Assembly (NCBI RefSeq): GCF_014235765.1
Contig: NZ_JACMYH010000009.1
Coordinates: 1-64,000 of the forward strand
Length of the DNA stretch: 64,000 bases
Direction of reading: 5' to 3'
Source: Pseudomonas baltica
GTDB lineage: Bacteria; Pseudomonadota; Gammaproteobacteria; Pseudomonadales; Pseudomonadaceae
The first letter of the stretch is position 1. Every line of letters begins with the position of its first letter. This document shows, one piece after another, positions 16,349-25,394 of the stretch. The notes below the pieces were generated by a model. It did no database searches. It saw nothing but the letters and a program-made list of their open reading frames with translations, and was not told the origin of the DNA. The position numbers and the translations under genes were made by a program.

Positions 16349-19286
16349 CCTTACCCAGATGCTGCTGGTCAGCGCCGCGTACCTGCTGGTGCTGTTCGCC
16401 GTGGCCTGGGTCAGCGAGCGCGGCATGATCGCGCGGGCGATCATCCGCCATCCGCTGACCTACACCTTGTCGCTGGGTGTCTATGCCAGCGCCTGGGCGT
16501 TCTATGGCACCGTGGGCCTGGCCTATCAATACGGCTATGGTTTCCTGGCTTGCTACCTGGGGGTTTCCGGCGCGTTCCTGCTGGCGCCGGTGTTGCTGTA
16601 TCCGATACTCAAGGTCACCCGTACCTACCAATTGTCGTCGTTGGCAGACCTTTTCGCGTTTCGTTTTCGCAGCACCTGGGCCGGCGCGCTGACCACGGTG
16701 TTCATGCTGGTCGGCGTACTGCCCCTGCTCGCGTTGCAGATCCAGGCGGTGGCCGACTCCATTGGCATCATGACTCGCGAACCGGTGCAGAACCACGTGG
16801 CGTTGAGTTTTTGCGTGCTGATCACTCTGTTCACGATCTTCTTCGGCTCACGCCACATCGCCACCCGCGAGAAGCATGAAGGCCTGGTATTTGCCATCGC
16901 CTTCGAATCCGTGATCAAACTGATCGCCCTGGGCGGGATTGGCCTGTATGCCCTGTACGGGGTGTTCGACGGCCCGCACGATCTGGAGCAATGGCTGCTG
17001 CAGAACCAGACGGCCCTCGCGTCGCTGCATGCGCCGCTGCAAGAGGGACCCTGGCGCACGCTGCTGCTGGTGTTCTTCGCCTCGGCGATCGTCATGCCGC
17101 ACATGTACCACATGGTCTTCACCGAAAACCTCAATCCGCGTGCGCTGGTCAGTGCCAGTTGGGGGCTGCCGCTGTTCCTGCTGCTGATGAGCCTGGCGGT
17201 GCCGCTGATCCTGTGGGCCGGCCTGCGCCTGGGCGCGACGACCAGCCCCGAGTTCTTCACCCTGGGCATCGGTATTGCCGCCAACAGCAAGTCACTGGCG
17301 CTGCTGGCTTATGTAGGCGGACTTTCCGCGTCCTGCGGGCTGATCATCGTCACCACCCTGGCGCTGTCGGGCATGATGCTCAACCATCTGGTGTTGCCGC
17401 TGTACCAGCCGCCGGCCGAAGGCAACATCTACCGCTGGCTGAAGTGGACACGCCGGGCGCTGATCGTCGCCATCATCATGGCCGGCTATGCCTTCTACCT
17501 GCTGCTGGGCGCCAAGCAGGACCTTGCACACCTGGGGATCGTCGCCTTTGTCGCCACGCTGCAGTTTCTGCCGGGCGTGCTGTCGGTGCTGTACTGGCCC
17601 ACCGCCAATCGACGCGGATTCATCGCCGGCCTGCTGGCCGGCATGGCCGTCTGGCTGGTGACCATGCTGCTGCCGCTGATCGGCAACCTGCAAGGCTTCT
17701 ACATCCCGCGCCTGAACATGATCTACGTGCTCGACGATACCAGCTGGCACATGGCAGCCATCGCCTCCCTGGCTGCCAACGTATTGCTGTTCACGCTGAT
17801 CTCGCTGTTCACCGCTGCCAGCAGCGAAGAAGTCAGTGCTGCCGAAGCCTGTGCAGTGGATAACGTGCGGCGCCCGCAGCGGCGCGAACTGCATGCCGCG
17901 TCCCCCCAGGAGTTCGCCACGCAACTGGCCAAACCGTTGGGCGCCAAGGCCGCCCAGCGCGAGGTGGAGCAGGCCCTGCGTGACCTCTACCTGCCCTTCG
18001 ACGAGCGCAGGCCCTACGCATTGCGGCGCCTGCGGGACCGGATCGAAGCCAATCTGTCCGGGCTGATGGGCCCCAGCGTGGCGCAGGACATGGTGGAAAC
18101 GTTCCTGCCCTATAAATCAGGCAGCGAGAACTATGTCACCGAGGACATCCACTTCATCGAAAGCCGGCTGGAAGATTATCACTCGCGCCTGACCGGCCTT
18201 GCTGCCGAGCTCGATGCCTTGCGCCGCTATCATCGACAGACCCTGCAGGAGCTGCCCATGGGCGTTTGCTCGCTGGCCAAGGACCAGGAGATCCTGATGT
18301 GGAACAAGGCCATGGAAGACCTGACCGGCGTGCCTGCGCAGCATGTGGTCGGCTCGCGCCTGGTAACCATCAGCCAGCCATGGCGCAGCCTGCTGATCGA
18401 CTTCATCAACGTGCCCGACGAGCACCTGCACAAGCAACGCCTCGCCCTGGATGGGCAGACACGCTGGCTGAACCTGCACAAGGCCGCCATCGACGAGCCG
18501 CTCGCGCCCGGCAACAGCGGGCTGGTGGTGTTGGTCGAGGACCTGACCGAAACGCAGATGCTCGAAGACAAGCTGGTGCATTCCGAGCGGCTGGCGAGCA
18601 TCGGCAGGCTGGCGGCCGGGGTCGCCCACGAGATCGGCAACCCGATCACCGGTATCGCCTGCCTGGCGCAGAACCTGCGCGAGGAGCGCGAGGAAGACAG
18701 CGAGATCACCGAACTGAGCAGCCAGATTCTCGAGCAGACCAAGCGCGTGTCGCGCATCGTCCAGTCGCTGATGAGCTTTGCCCATGCCGGCGGCCACCAG
18801 CACAGTGACGAGCCGGTCAACCTGGCTCAGGTAGCGCAGGATGCCATCGGCCTGTTGGCGCTGAACAGGCGCAACTTCGAGATCCAGTTCTACAACCTGT
18901 GCGATCCGGAGCACTGGGCCGTGGGTGATCCACAACGCCTGGCCCAGGTGCTGATCAACCTGTTGTCCAACGCCCGGGATGCCTCTGTGGCCGGAGGCGC
19001 GGTGCGGGTCAAGACCGAAGCGTGCGAACACACCGTCGACCTCATCGTCGAGGACGAAGGCAGCGGTATTCCCAAGAACATCATGGATCGGTTATTCGAA
19101 CCGTTCTTCACTACCAAGGACCCGGGCGAAGGAACCGGACTGGGGCTCGCTCTGGTCTATTCCATCGTTGAAGAGCATTATGGACAGATCACCATCGACA
19201 GCCCGGCCGATCCCCTGAGCCAGCGCGGTACCCGAATTCGGGTGACATTGCCGCGTCATGTCGAAGCGACGTCCGCTGTGAACTGA
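16338..19286 (+). CDS. cbrA: Sensor histidine kinase CbrA with SLC5-type transporter domain
   Basis: The sensor of the CbrAB system that controls carbon/nitrogen balance and use of amino acids. The N-terminal half (about residues 1-500) is a sodium/solute-symporter-like domain with some 13 membrane helices. A linker, a PAS region (about 630-740), a HisKA domain with phospho-accepting H764 (VAHEIGNPITG) and a HATPase domain follow. I use the ATG at 16338 (MSFSLTQ), giving 982 residues. Two alternative starts (GTG 16329, ATG 16332) are in frame. Translation is probably coupled to cbrX. cbrB begins 22 bases downstream. Confidence 0.96.
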   Translation: MSFSLTQMLLVSAAYLLVLFAVAWVSERGMIARAIIRHPLTYTLSLGVYASAWAFYGTVGLAYQYGYGFLACYLGVSGAFLLAPVLLYPILKVTRTYQLSSLADLFAFRFRSTWAGALTTVFMLVGVLPLLALQIQAVADSIGIMTREPVQNHVALSFCVLITLFTIFFGSRHIATREKHEGLVFAIAFESVIKLIALGGIGLYALYGVFDGPHDLEQWLLQNQTALASLHAPLQEGPWRTLLLVFFASAIVMPHMYHMVFTENLNPRALVSASWGLPLFLLLMSLAVPLILWAGLRLGATTSPEFFTLGIGIAANSKSLALLAYVGGLSASCGLIIVTTLALSGMMLNHLVLPLYQPPAEGNIYRWLKWTRRALIVAIIMAGYAFYLLLGAKQDLAHLGIVAFVATLQFLPGVLSVLYWPTANRRGFIAGLLAGMAVWLVTMLLPLIGNLQGFYIPRLNMIYVLDDTSWHMAAIASLAANVLLFTLISLFTAASSEEVSAAEACAVDNVRRPQRRELHAASPQEFATQLAKPLGAKAAQREVEQALRDLYLPFDERRPYALRRLRDRIEANLSGLMGPSVAQDMVETFLPYKSGSENYVTEDIHFIESRLEDYHSRLTGLAAELDALRRYHRQTLQELPMGVCSLAKDQEILMWNKAMEDLTGVPAQHVVGSRLVTISQPWRSLLIDFINVPDEHLHKQRLALDGQTRWLNLHKAAIDEPLAPGNSGLVVLVEDLTETQMLEDKLVHSERLASIGRLAAGVAHEIGNPITGIACLAQNLREEREEDSEITELSSQILEQTKRVSRIVQSLMSFAHAGGHQHSDEPVNLAQVAQDAIGLLALNRRNFEIQFYNLCDPEHWAVGDPQRLAQVLINLLSNARDASVAGGAVRVKTEACEHTVDLIVEDEGSGIPKNIMDRLFEPFFTTKDPGEGTGLGLALVYSIVEEHYGQITIDSPADPLSQRGTRIRVTLPRHVEATSAVN

Positions 19287-19308
19287 GACCGTCGAGAGAA
19301 TTGAATCA

Positions 19309-20742
19309 ATGCCGCATATTTTGATCGTCGAAGACGAAACCATCATTCGATCTGCCCTGCGTCGCCTGCTCGAACGCAACCAGTATCAGGTCAGTGAGGC
19401 CGGCTCCGTGCAGGAAGCGCAGGAGCGGTTCAGCATCGCATCGTTCGACCTGATCATCAGCGACCTGCGCCTGCCGGGTGCACCGGGCACCGAATTGATC
19501 AAGCTGGGCGAGGGCACCCCGGTGCTCATCATGACCAGCTATGCCAGCCTGCGCTCGGCAGTGGACTCGATGAAAATGGGCGCGGTCGACTATATCGCCA
19601 AGCCCTTCGACCACGATGAAATGCTCCAGGCCGCCGCGCGTATCTTGCGCGATCGCCACAACGCACCCGCGGCAGCGGTGGAGCGCCCGGCGAACAAGGC
19701 CGGCGCGGAAAAGCCCGCCGCGCAGAATGCCAATGGCGATATCGGTATCATTGGTTCCTGCCCGCCCATGCAGGACCTCTACAGCAAGATCCGCAAGGTC
19801 GCCCCGACCGATTCCAACGTACTGATCCAGGGTGAGTCCGGCACCGGCAAGGAGCTGGTCGCGCGGGCACTGCACAACCTGTCCCGGCGCGCGAAGGCAC
19901 CGATGATCTCGGTGAATTGTGCGGCGATCCCGGAAACCCTGATCGAATCCGAACTGTTCGGTCACGAGAAAGGTGCCTTCACCGGCGCCAGCGCCGGCCG
20001 CGCCGGGCTGGTCGAGGCTGCCGATGGCGGAACGCTGTTTCTCGACGAGATCGGCGAGTTGCCTCTCGAGGCCCAGGCGCGCTTGCTCAGGGTGCTGCAG
20101 GAAGGCGAGATTCGCCGCGTAGGCTCGGTGCAGTCGCAGAAAGTCGACGTTCGCCTGATTGCCGCAACCCACCGGGACCTGAAAAGCCTGGCCAAGCTGG
20201 GGCAGTTCCGCGAAGACCTCTACTACCGGCTGCACGTGATTGCCTTGAAGTTGCCGCCCCTGCGCGAGCGCGGCGCCGATGTCGGCGAAATTGCCAAGGC
20301 GTTCCTCATTCGCCAGAGCTCACGGATCGGGCGGACCGACCTGCGCTTTGCCGCCGATGCCGAACAGGCCATCCGCCAGTATTCCTGGCCCGGCAATGTG
20401 CGGGAACTGGAGAACGCCGTCGAGCGCTCGGTGATCCTGACCGAGAGCACCGAGATATCGGCCGAACTGCTGGGCATCGACATCGAACTTGCCGACCTGC
20501 AGGACACCGATGACTTCGTCGGCCTGCCATCCCAGCAGAACGCGGCAAACAACACGGCCCACGATCCCACCGAAGATCTTTCCCTGGAAGACTATTTCCA
20601 GCACTTCGTGCTGGAGCATCAAGACCACATGACCGAGACCGAATTGGCGCGCAAATTGGGCGTCAGTCGCAAATGCCTGTGGGAGCGTCGTCAGCGCCTG
20701 GGGATTCCACGGCGCAAGTCGAGCGTGGCCAGCGAAAGCTGA
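19309..20742 (+). CDS. cbrB: NtrC-family sigma-54 response regulator CbrB
   Basis: A 477-residue enhancer-binding protein activated by CbrA. Receiver domain with phospho-acceptor D52 (LIISDLRLPG). AAA+ domain with Walker A GESGTGKE at 175-182, the sigma-54-contacting loop GAFTGA at 222-227 and Walker B FLDEIGE. C-terminal Fis-type helix-turn-helix (TELARKLGVSRKCLWERRQRLG). Its best known target is crcZ, immediately downstream here with matching promoter and enhancer, which closes the CbrAB-CrcZ-Crc/Hfq control loop. Confidence 0.97.
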   Translation: MPHILIVEDETIIRSALRRLLERNQYQVSEAGSVQEAQERFSIASFDLIISDLRLPGAPGTELIKLGEGTPVLIMTSYASLRSAVDSMKMGAVDYIAKPFDHDEMLQAAARILRDRHNAPAAAVERPANKAGAEKPAAQNANGDIGIIGSCPPMQDLYSKIRKVAPTDSNVLIQGESGTGKELVARALHNLSRRAKAPMISVNCAAIPETLIESELFGHEKGAFTGASAGRAGLVEAADGGTLFLDEIGELPLEAQARLLRVLQEGEIRRVGSVQSQKVDVRLIAATHRDLKSLAKLGQFREDLYYRLHVIALKLPPLRERGADVGEIAKAFLIRQSSRIGRTDLRFAADAEQAIRQYSWPGNVRELENAVERSVILTESTEISAELLGIDIELADLQDTDDFVGLPSQQNAANNTAHDPTEDLSLEDYFQHFVLEHQDHMTETELARKLGVSRKCLWERRQRLGIPRRKSSVASES

Positions 20743-20758
20743 TACGTTTCAGCTCTAG

Positions 20759-20776
20759 CCCGCGGGTTTGCGCGGG
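20759..20776 (+). terminator. Possible weak terminator hairpin after cbrB
   Basis: CCCGCG pairs with CGCGGG around a GGTTTG loop, 17 bases past the cbrB stop. There is no strong T run, so termination may be partial. CrcZ could then also be reached by read-through. Confidence 0.35.
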
Positions 20777-20798
20777 TTGACGGGTAGCCGTGACAAAC

Positions 20799-20845
20799 TG
20801 TTACCCTAGGCCTGCGACGTAACAAGACACGGTTCCATCGGTAAC
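20799..20845 (+). promoter_or_regulatory. CbrB upstream activating sites for crcZ
   Basis: TGTTAC-N14-GTAACA at 20799-20824 is exactly the palindromic consensus described for CbrB. A further half-site GTAAC lies at 20841-20845. The centre is about 135 bases upstream of the inferred crcZ start, a usual enhancer distance. Confidence 0.85.
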
Positions 20846-20921
20846 GAATACAGGGTCAATTTCAGCCCTCGATCACCGCCCTCCTCCTCGCAAAGCCCCG
20901 TTCTTGAGGGGTTTGCAAAAG

Positions 20922-20938
20922 TTGGCATGGGACCTGCT
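20922..20938 (+). promoter_or_regulatory. Sigma-54 promoter of crcZ
   Basis: TTGGCATGGGACCTGCT fits the -24/-12 consensus YTGGCACGRNNNTTGCW, with GG and GC at the required spacing. Transcription should start about 12 bases after the GC, near 20949. Confidence 0.88.
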
Positions 20939-20948
20939 ATATCTCTGG

Positions 20949-21316
20949 TACAAGAACAACAACAAGCAAGCAAACTCATAACAAGAACAAGACGAATCGA
21001 CTCACGCATAACAAGAACAACACGGCGGAGGCGCAGCTAACTGATTCTTTTGGAGAGGCGTTGTTTTTGGGGAAACCCGCAGCCAGGCAGAGAACTACAA
21101 CAACTGCTTTGAAGCAGATGCCAGAACTGGTTGGATCACATTGATCATCACAGCACAGCGACCAAAGCAATCCGTTTGCTCTTGCTCCCGAATAGGGAGA
21201 CACCCCCGAACCCAGGTTCGGTGGGCAGGGCACTCAACAAAAACAAAAAGCCCGACAAAAAACAAAAACAGAGCACGCAACTACTTCTTGGGGAGCTTCG
21301 GCTCCCCTTGTAGTTT
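20949..21316 (+). ncRNA. crcZ: CrcZ small RNA, antagonist of Hfq/Crc catabolite repression
   Basis: An sRNA of roughly 370 nt that sequesters Hfq-Crc and so lifts repression of less-preferred carbon pathways. The sequence is full of unpaired A-rich CA motifs: ACAAGAACAACAACAAGC (20950-20967), two copies of CATAACAAGAACAA (20977-20990 and 21007-21020), CTACAACAAC near 21095, and a long CAAAAACAAAAAGCCCGAC-type block at 21236-21271. It ends in a GGGGAGC-TTCG-GCTCCCC terminator (21290-21307). Both ends are inferred from the promoter and terminator. Minus-strand ORFs across it are not credible genes. Confidence 0.9.
21290..21316 (+). terminator. Terminator of crcZ
   Basis: A seven-pair GC-rich stem with a UUCG tetraloop is followed by TTGTAGTTT, a broken T tract. 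It precedes the pcnB promoter region. Confidence 0.75.
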
Positions 21317-21449
21317 CCGGCTTTTGTCCTGCCGCTTGTGCCGACCGGCGCAGCCTCCTACACCATCCCTCGACTAAATGCTAGAATCCCCGCCCATCAT
21401 GCGGTCGTTCTTCGTATATGGCCGAAAATCCCTTCAAACAGTGCATCCC

Positions 21450-22829
21450 ATGCTGAAGAAGCTGTTCAAGTCTTTGAATACTCCCGCGCGTCATCCGCAG
21501 CACCGGCGTACCACGCCCGAAGTGCTCAATGCTGGCCAACACTCGCTGCAGCGCAGCCAGTTCAGCCGCCACGCCGTGGGCATCGTCGAACGCCTGCAGA
21601 CTGCTGGCTACCAGGCCTATCTTGTAGGCGGTTGCGTACGTGACCTCATGCTGGGCATCGTGCCCAAGGATTTCGACGTCGCTACCAGCGCCACGCCCGA
21701 ACAGGTACGGGCCGAGTTTCGCAATGCGCGAGTGATTGGCCGACGCTTCAAGCTCGTGCACATCCATTTCGGCCGCGAGATCATCGAGGTCGCGACGTTC
21801 CGCGCCAATCACCCGGAAGAAGACGACGAACAGGACGTGCATCGCTCCTCGAGCAGCGAGAGCGGACGCATCCTGCGCGACAACGTCTACGGCACTCTGG
21901 AGGACGACGCCCAGCGCCGCGACCTGACCATCAATGCCCTGTACTACGACCCGGTCAGCGAACGCATCCTGGACTACGCCAATGGCGTACACGACGTGCG
22001 CAACCGCCTGATTCGCCTGATCGGTGATCCAACTCAGCGCTATCAGGAAGATCCGGTGCGCATGCTGCGGGCCGTACGCTTTGCCGCCAAGCTGGATTTC
22101 GGCATCGAGAAGCACACGGCTGCGCCGATTCGCGAGCTGGCGCCGATGCTGCGCGAGATACCGTCGGCACGTCTGTTCGAGGAAGTGCTCAAGCTGTTCC
22201 TGTCCGGCCATGCCGCCGACACGTTCGAGATGCTGGTCGACCTGCACCTGTTCGATTCGCTGTTTCCGGCGACCACGCAGGCGCTGGAAGACACGCCGAC
22301 CTACACCCATACGTTGATCAGCGAGGCGCTGCGCAACACTGACCTGCGCATCAAGCAGGGCAAACCGGTGACGCCGGCCTTTCTGTTCGCCGCCCTGCTC
22401 TGGCCGGCGTTGCCGGCACGCGTACTGCGCCTGCAGAGCCGTGGCATGCCACCGATCCCGGCAATGCAGGAGGCGGCCCATGAGCTGGTTGCCGAGCAAT
22501 GTCAGCGCGTCGCCATTCCCAAGCGTTTCACCATCCCTATTCGCGAGATCTGGGACATGCAGGAGCGCCTGCCGCGCCGCAGCGGCAAGCGTGCCGACCT
22601 GTTGCTCGACAATCCGCGCTTCCGCGCCGGCTACGACTTCCTGCTGCTGCGCGAAAAAGCCGGCGAAGAGACCGAAGGCCTGGGTGAGTGGTGGACCGAC
22701 TATCAGGACTGCAACGACAGTCAGCGCCGCGAGATGATCGCGGACCTGGGCGGCAAGGACGAATCAGGTGCACCACGCAAGCGTCGCCGTACCGGCACCA
22801 AGCGCAAGCGCGCCGAGGGCGACGAATAA
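21450..22829 (+). CDS. pcnB: Poly(A) polymerase I
   Basis: Adds 3' poly(A) tails that mark RNA for decay. Class II nucleotidyltransferase signature: YLVGGCVRDLMLG (G60-G61) and the catalytic DFDVAT (D74 and D76), with the RNA-binding segment and a basic tail (RKRRRTGTKRKRAE) after. The start is uncertain. I chose the ATG at 21450 (MLKKLFKSL, 459 residues), because a -10-like TAGAAT at 21382-21387 leaves a plausible leader. In-frame ATGs at 21378 and 21399 would be too close to it. No strong ribosome-binding site is visible. folK follows within three bases. Confidence 0.93.
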   Translation: MLKKLFKSLNTPARHPQHRRTTPEVLNAGQHSLQRSQFSRHAVGIVERLQTAGYQAYLVGGCVRDLMLGIVPKDFDVATSATPEQVRAEFRNARVIGRRFKLVHIHFGREIIEVATFRANHPEEDDEQDVHRSSSSESGRILRDNVYGTLEDDAQRRDLTINALYYDPVSERILDYANGVHDVRNRLIRLIGDPTQRYQEDPVRMLRAVRFAAKLDFGIEKHTAAPIRELAPMLREIPSARLFEEVLKLFLSGHAADTFEMLVDLHLFDSLFPATTQALEDTPTYTHTLISEALRNTDLRIKQGKPVTPAFLFAALLWPALPARVLRLQSRGMPPIPAMQEAAHELVAEQCQRVAIPKRFTIPIREIWDMQERLPRRSGKRADLLLDNPRFRAGYDFLLLREKAGEETEGLGEWWTDYQDCNDSQRREMIADLGGKDESGAPRKRRRTGTKRKRAEGDE

Positions 22830-22831
22830 GC

Positions 22832-23308
22832 ATGGTGCGCGTGCACATCGGGCTGGGCAGCAATCTGGATAGCCCGCAACGGCAATTGCATGAGGCCCTG
22901 CAGGCCCTGGCCGCACTGCCGGACACCACGCTGGCAGCGGTTTCTTCGTTCTACACCAGCGATTCACTGCTGCCCGGCCAGCCGCGCTACAGCAATGCCG
23001 TAGCAGCCCTGGACACCGGGCTGGCGCCGCTGCCGCTGCTCGATGCGCTGCAGGCGATCGAGAACGAGCAGGGCCGCGAGCGTGCCGAGCGCTGGGGGCC
23101 GCGCACCCTGGACCTGGATATCATCACCTATGCCGACCGGGTGATCGACGAGCCTCGTTTGCAAGTGCCGCACTACCACCTTCAAGCCCGTGCATTCGTG
23201 CTGTATCCGCTGGCCGAAGTGGTTGAAGAGGGCTTCATGCTGGCGGACGGCCGCAGCCTGCGCGAGCTGCTGGCTGCCTGCCCGTTCGCAGGGCTGGAGA
23301 GGCTGTAG
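22832..23308 (+). CDS. folK: HPPK, 2-amino-4-hydroxy-6-hydroxymethyldihydropteridine diphosphokinase
   Basis: Transfers pyrophosphate from ATP to 6-hydroxymethyl-dihydropterin in folate synthesis, supplying FolP (encoded at 44047-44898). It has 158 residues. The N-terminal GLGSNLDSPQRQL and the signature GPRTLDLDIITY, with its two metal-binding aspartates, are complete. The ATG at 22832 is two bases beyond the pcnB stop, so it depends on pcnB transcription. Confidence 0.96.
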   Translation: MVRVHIGLGSNLDSPQRQLHEALQALAALPDTTLAAVSSFYTSDSLLPGQPRYSNAVAALDTGLAPLPLLDALQAIENEQGRERAERWGPRTLDLDIITYADRVIDEPRLQVPHYHLQARAFVLYPLAEVVEEGFMLADGRSLRELLAACPFAGLERL

Positions 23309-23508
23309 CGCAGGCAGGCCTCTTCGCAGGCTCTGTTCGCGCAGAAGCCGTCAACCCAATTGACTTCCCCGGTCGTGCTCACGACTATAGGCGGCCCGTT
23401 GCACCCCCGAGGTGCCAAACGGCGCGAAACCAACCTTTATGAGTGGGTTTCCAAACATCACGACAGATGATGTTGTGTCGACACAGCGCCAGCCCGAGGA
23501 TACTTTTC

Positions 23509-24309
23509 ATGCCCGAACTCACCCTGACCGCCCTGCAGAGCCTCAAGCTCAAGGGCGAAAAGATCACCATGCTGACCTGCTACGACGCGACGTTCGCCCA
23601 CGCCGCCTGCGCGGCCGGCGTCGAAGTATTGTTGGTGGGGGATTCGCTGGGCATGGTGCTGCAGGGGCATGACAGTACCTTGCCGGTGACCGTGGCGGAC
23701 ATGGCCTACCATGTCGGCTGTGTGAAACGTGGCAACCAGGGGGCCTTCATCGTTGCCGACCTGCCGTTCATGGCTTATTCCACCTGCGAGCAAACCCTGG
23801 CCAACAGTGCACTGTTGATGCAGGCCGGGGCGCACATGGTCAAGCTCGAAGGCGCCGCCTGGCTCGCCGAATCGGTGCGCCTGCTGGCCGAGCGCGGTAT
23901 TCCAGCCTGCGTCCACCTGGGGCTGACCCCGCAATCGGTGAACCTGCTGGGCGGCTACAAGGTGCAAGGGCGCCAGGACATCCAGGCACGCCAGATGCGT
24001 GCCGACGCCATCGCCCTGGAGCAGGCCGGAGCGGCCATGCTGCTGCTCGAATGCGTGCCCGTCGAGTTGGCTGCCGATATTGCCCAGGCAGTGAAAGTGC
24101 CGGTGATCGGCATTGGCGCCGGCAGTGCGGTCGACGGCCAGGTGCTGGTTCTGCACGACATGCTCGGGCTCTCCCTGAGCGGCCGCGTGCCGCGGTTCGT
24201 GAAAAACTTCATGACCGGGCAGAGCGATATTCAAGGCGCACTGCGCGCCTACGTAGCCGCCGTCAAGGCGGTGGATTTCCCCGCACCTGAACATGGATTC
24301 GCCTCATGA
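23509..24309 (+). CDS. panB: Ketopantoate hydroxymethyltransferase
   Basis: First step of pantothenate synthesis: hydroxymethyl transfer from methylene-THF to 2-ketoisovalerate, an intermediate made by the ilv genes in this window. It has 266 residues. Metal/substrate-binding motifs include VLLVGDSLGMVLQGHDSTLPVT and GIGAGSAVDGQVLVLHDMLG. CGAGGA lies eight bases before the ATG at 23509; upstream in-frame starts lack this. The stop overlaps the panC start (ATGA). Confidence 0.97.
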   Translation: MPELTLTALQSLKLKGEKITMLTCYDATFAHAACAAGVEVLLVGDSLGMVLQGHDSTLPVTVADMAYHVGCVKRGNQGAFIVADLPFMAYSTCEQTLANSALLMQAGAHMVKLEGAAWLAESVRLLAERGIPACVHLGLTPQSVNLLGGYKVQGRQDIQARQMRADAIALEQAGAAMLLLECVPVELAADIAQAVKVPVIGIGAGSAVDGQVLVLHDMLGLSLSGRVPRFVKNFMTGQSDIQGALRAYVAAVKAVDFPAPEHGFAS

Positions 24310-25175
24310 ACACCGTCAAGACCGTACGAGAACTGCGCGCCGCCGTGGCCCGTGCCCGTGGCGAAGGCAAGCGTATCGGCCTGGTGCCGACCATGGGCAA
24401 CCTGCACAGCGGTCATGCCGCGCTGGTCGCCAAGGCTACCCAGCGTGTCGATTTCGTCGTGGCGAGTATCTTCGTCAACCCGTTGCAATTCGGCGCCGGC
24501 GAAGACCTGGACAAGTACCCGCGCACCCTGGCGGCCGATCAGGAACGGCTGGTGCAGGCAGGCTGCAGCCTGCTGTTCGCACCATCGGCAGCGGAAATGT
24601 ACCCCGACGGCATGGCCGGGCAGACCCGAGTGAGCGTTCCGCAATTGTCCGAGGGCTTGTGCGGCAGCACTCGTCCAGGCCATTTCGAAGGCGTGGCCAC
24701 GGTGGTCAGCAAGCTGTTCAACATGGTCCAGCCGGACCTTGCCGTGTTTGGCCAGAAGGACTACCAGCAACTGGCCGTGATTCGCGCGCTGGTACGCGAC
24801 CTCAATATGCCTATCCAGATCATCGGCGAGCCGACCGTGCGTGCCGAAGACGGCCTGGCGCTGTCTTCGCGCAATGGGTATCTGAGCCAGGAGCAGCGTG
24901 CCCAGGCACCTCTGCTGTATCAGGTGCTCAGCCAGGTCGCGGCGCAGATAAGCCAGGGCCGTCGCGATTACCCGCTGCTGCTGGACCATGCCAAGCAGGT
25001 CATTGCCCAAGCCGGCTTCGCTCCTGAGTACCTGGAAATCCGGCATGCGGTGACCCTGCGTCCGGCCACTGCCGAAGACCGCGACCTGGTGATTCTGCTC
25101 GCAGCGAATCTGGGTACCACACGACTGATCGACAACCTGCACTTGGACCTCGATCACGACACTCAACACAGCTGA
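24306..25175 (+). CDS. panC: Pantothenate synthetase (pantoate--beta-alanine ligase)
   Basis: Joins pantoate and beta-alanine with ATP. It has 289 residues of the nucleotidyltransferase superfamily: HIGH-like TMGNLHSGHAAL near residue 30, KMSKS-like SSRNGYLS near 190. It is coupled to panB by a four-base overlap. The beta-alanine-forming gene panD, which sits next to panC in some pseudomonads, is not found before pgi. Confidence 0.97.
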   Translation: MNTVKTVRELRAAVARARGEGKRIGLVPTMGNLHSGHAALVAKATQRVDFVVASIFVNPLQFGAGEDLDKYPRTLAADQERLVQAGCSLLFAPSAAEMYPDGMAGQTRVSVPQLSEGLCGSTRPGHFEGVATVVSKLFNMVQPDLAVFGQKDYQQLAVIRALVRDLNMPIQIIGEPTVRAEDGLALSSRNGYLSQEQRAQAPLLYQVLSQVAAQISQGRRDYPLLLDHAKQVIAQAGFAPEYLEIRHAVTLRPATAEDRDLVILLAANLGTTRLIDNLHLDLDHDTQHS

Positions 25176-25394
25176 ACCGCGACAGCCTGAAAGTCCCTCG
25201 CGCATCGTTCACTAGGCGCAGACAGAACGCGCGCGGCGGTTTAAGGTGGTGCAGCGTCCGAACCGTGCATTGGCAGCCGATCAGCGGCCCGCAACCACCC
25301 TGGCCGCCTGCCGGATCTTTCGATGCAGCAGGCACGCAACCGGCCGAGCGTTCCAATGTCCAAACGCAGTTCAAGAAAAAGGAAATTTGCAGCG

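Noticed and set aside
20941..21275. Repeated A-rich units considered as a CRISPR-like or tandem repeat array
   Set aside because: Spacing and sequence are irregular. They are the Hfq/Crc motifs of CrcZ.
20806..21280. Short minus-strand frames across the crcZ region
   Set aside because: They overlap the crcZ promoter and RNA, have odd composition and have no ribosome-binding site.
23309..23347. Degenerate REP-like sequence after folK (GGCCTCTTCGCAGG and later GCAGAAGCC)
   Set aside because: Only part of the core matches and the inverted arm is poor, so it is not listed as a feature.
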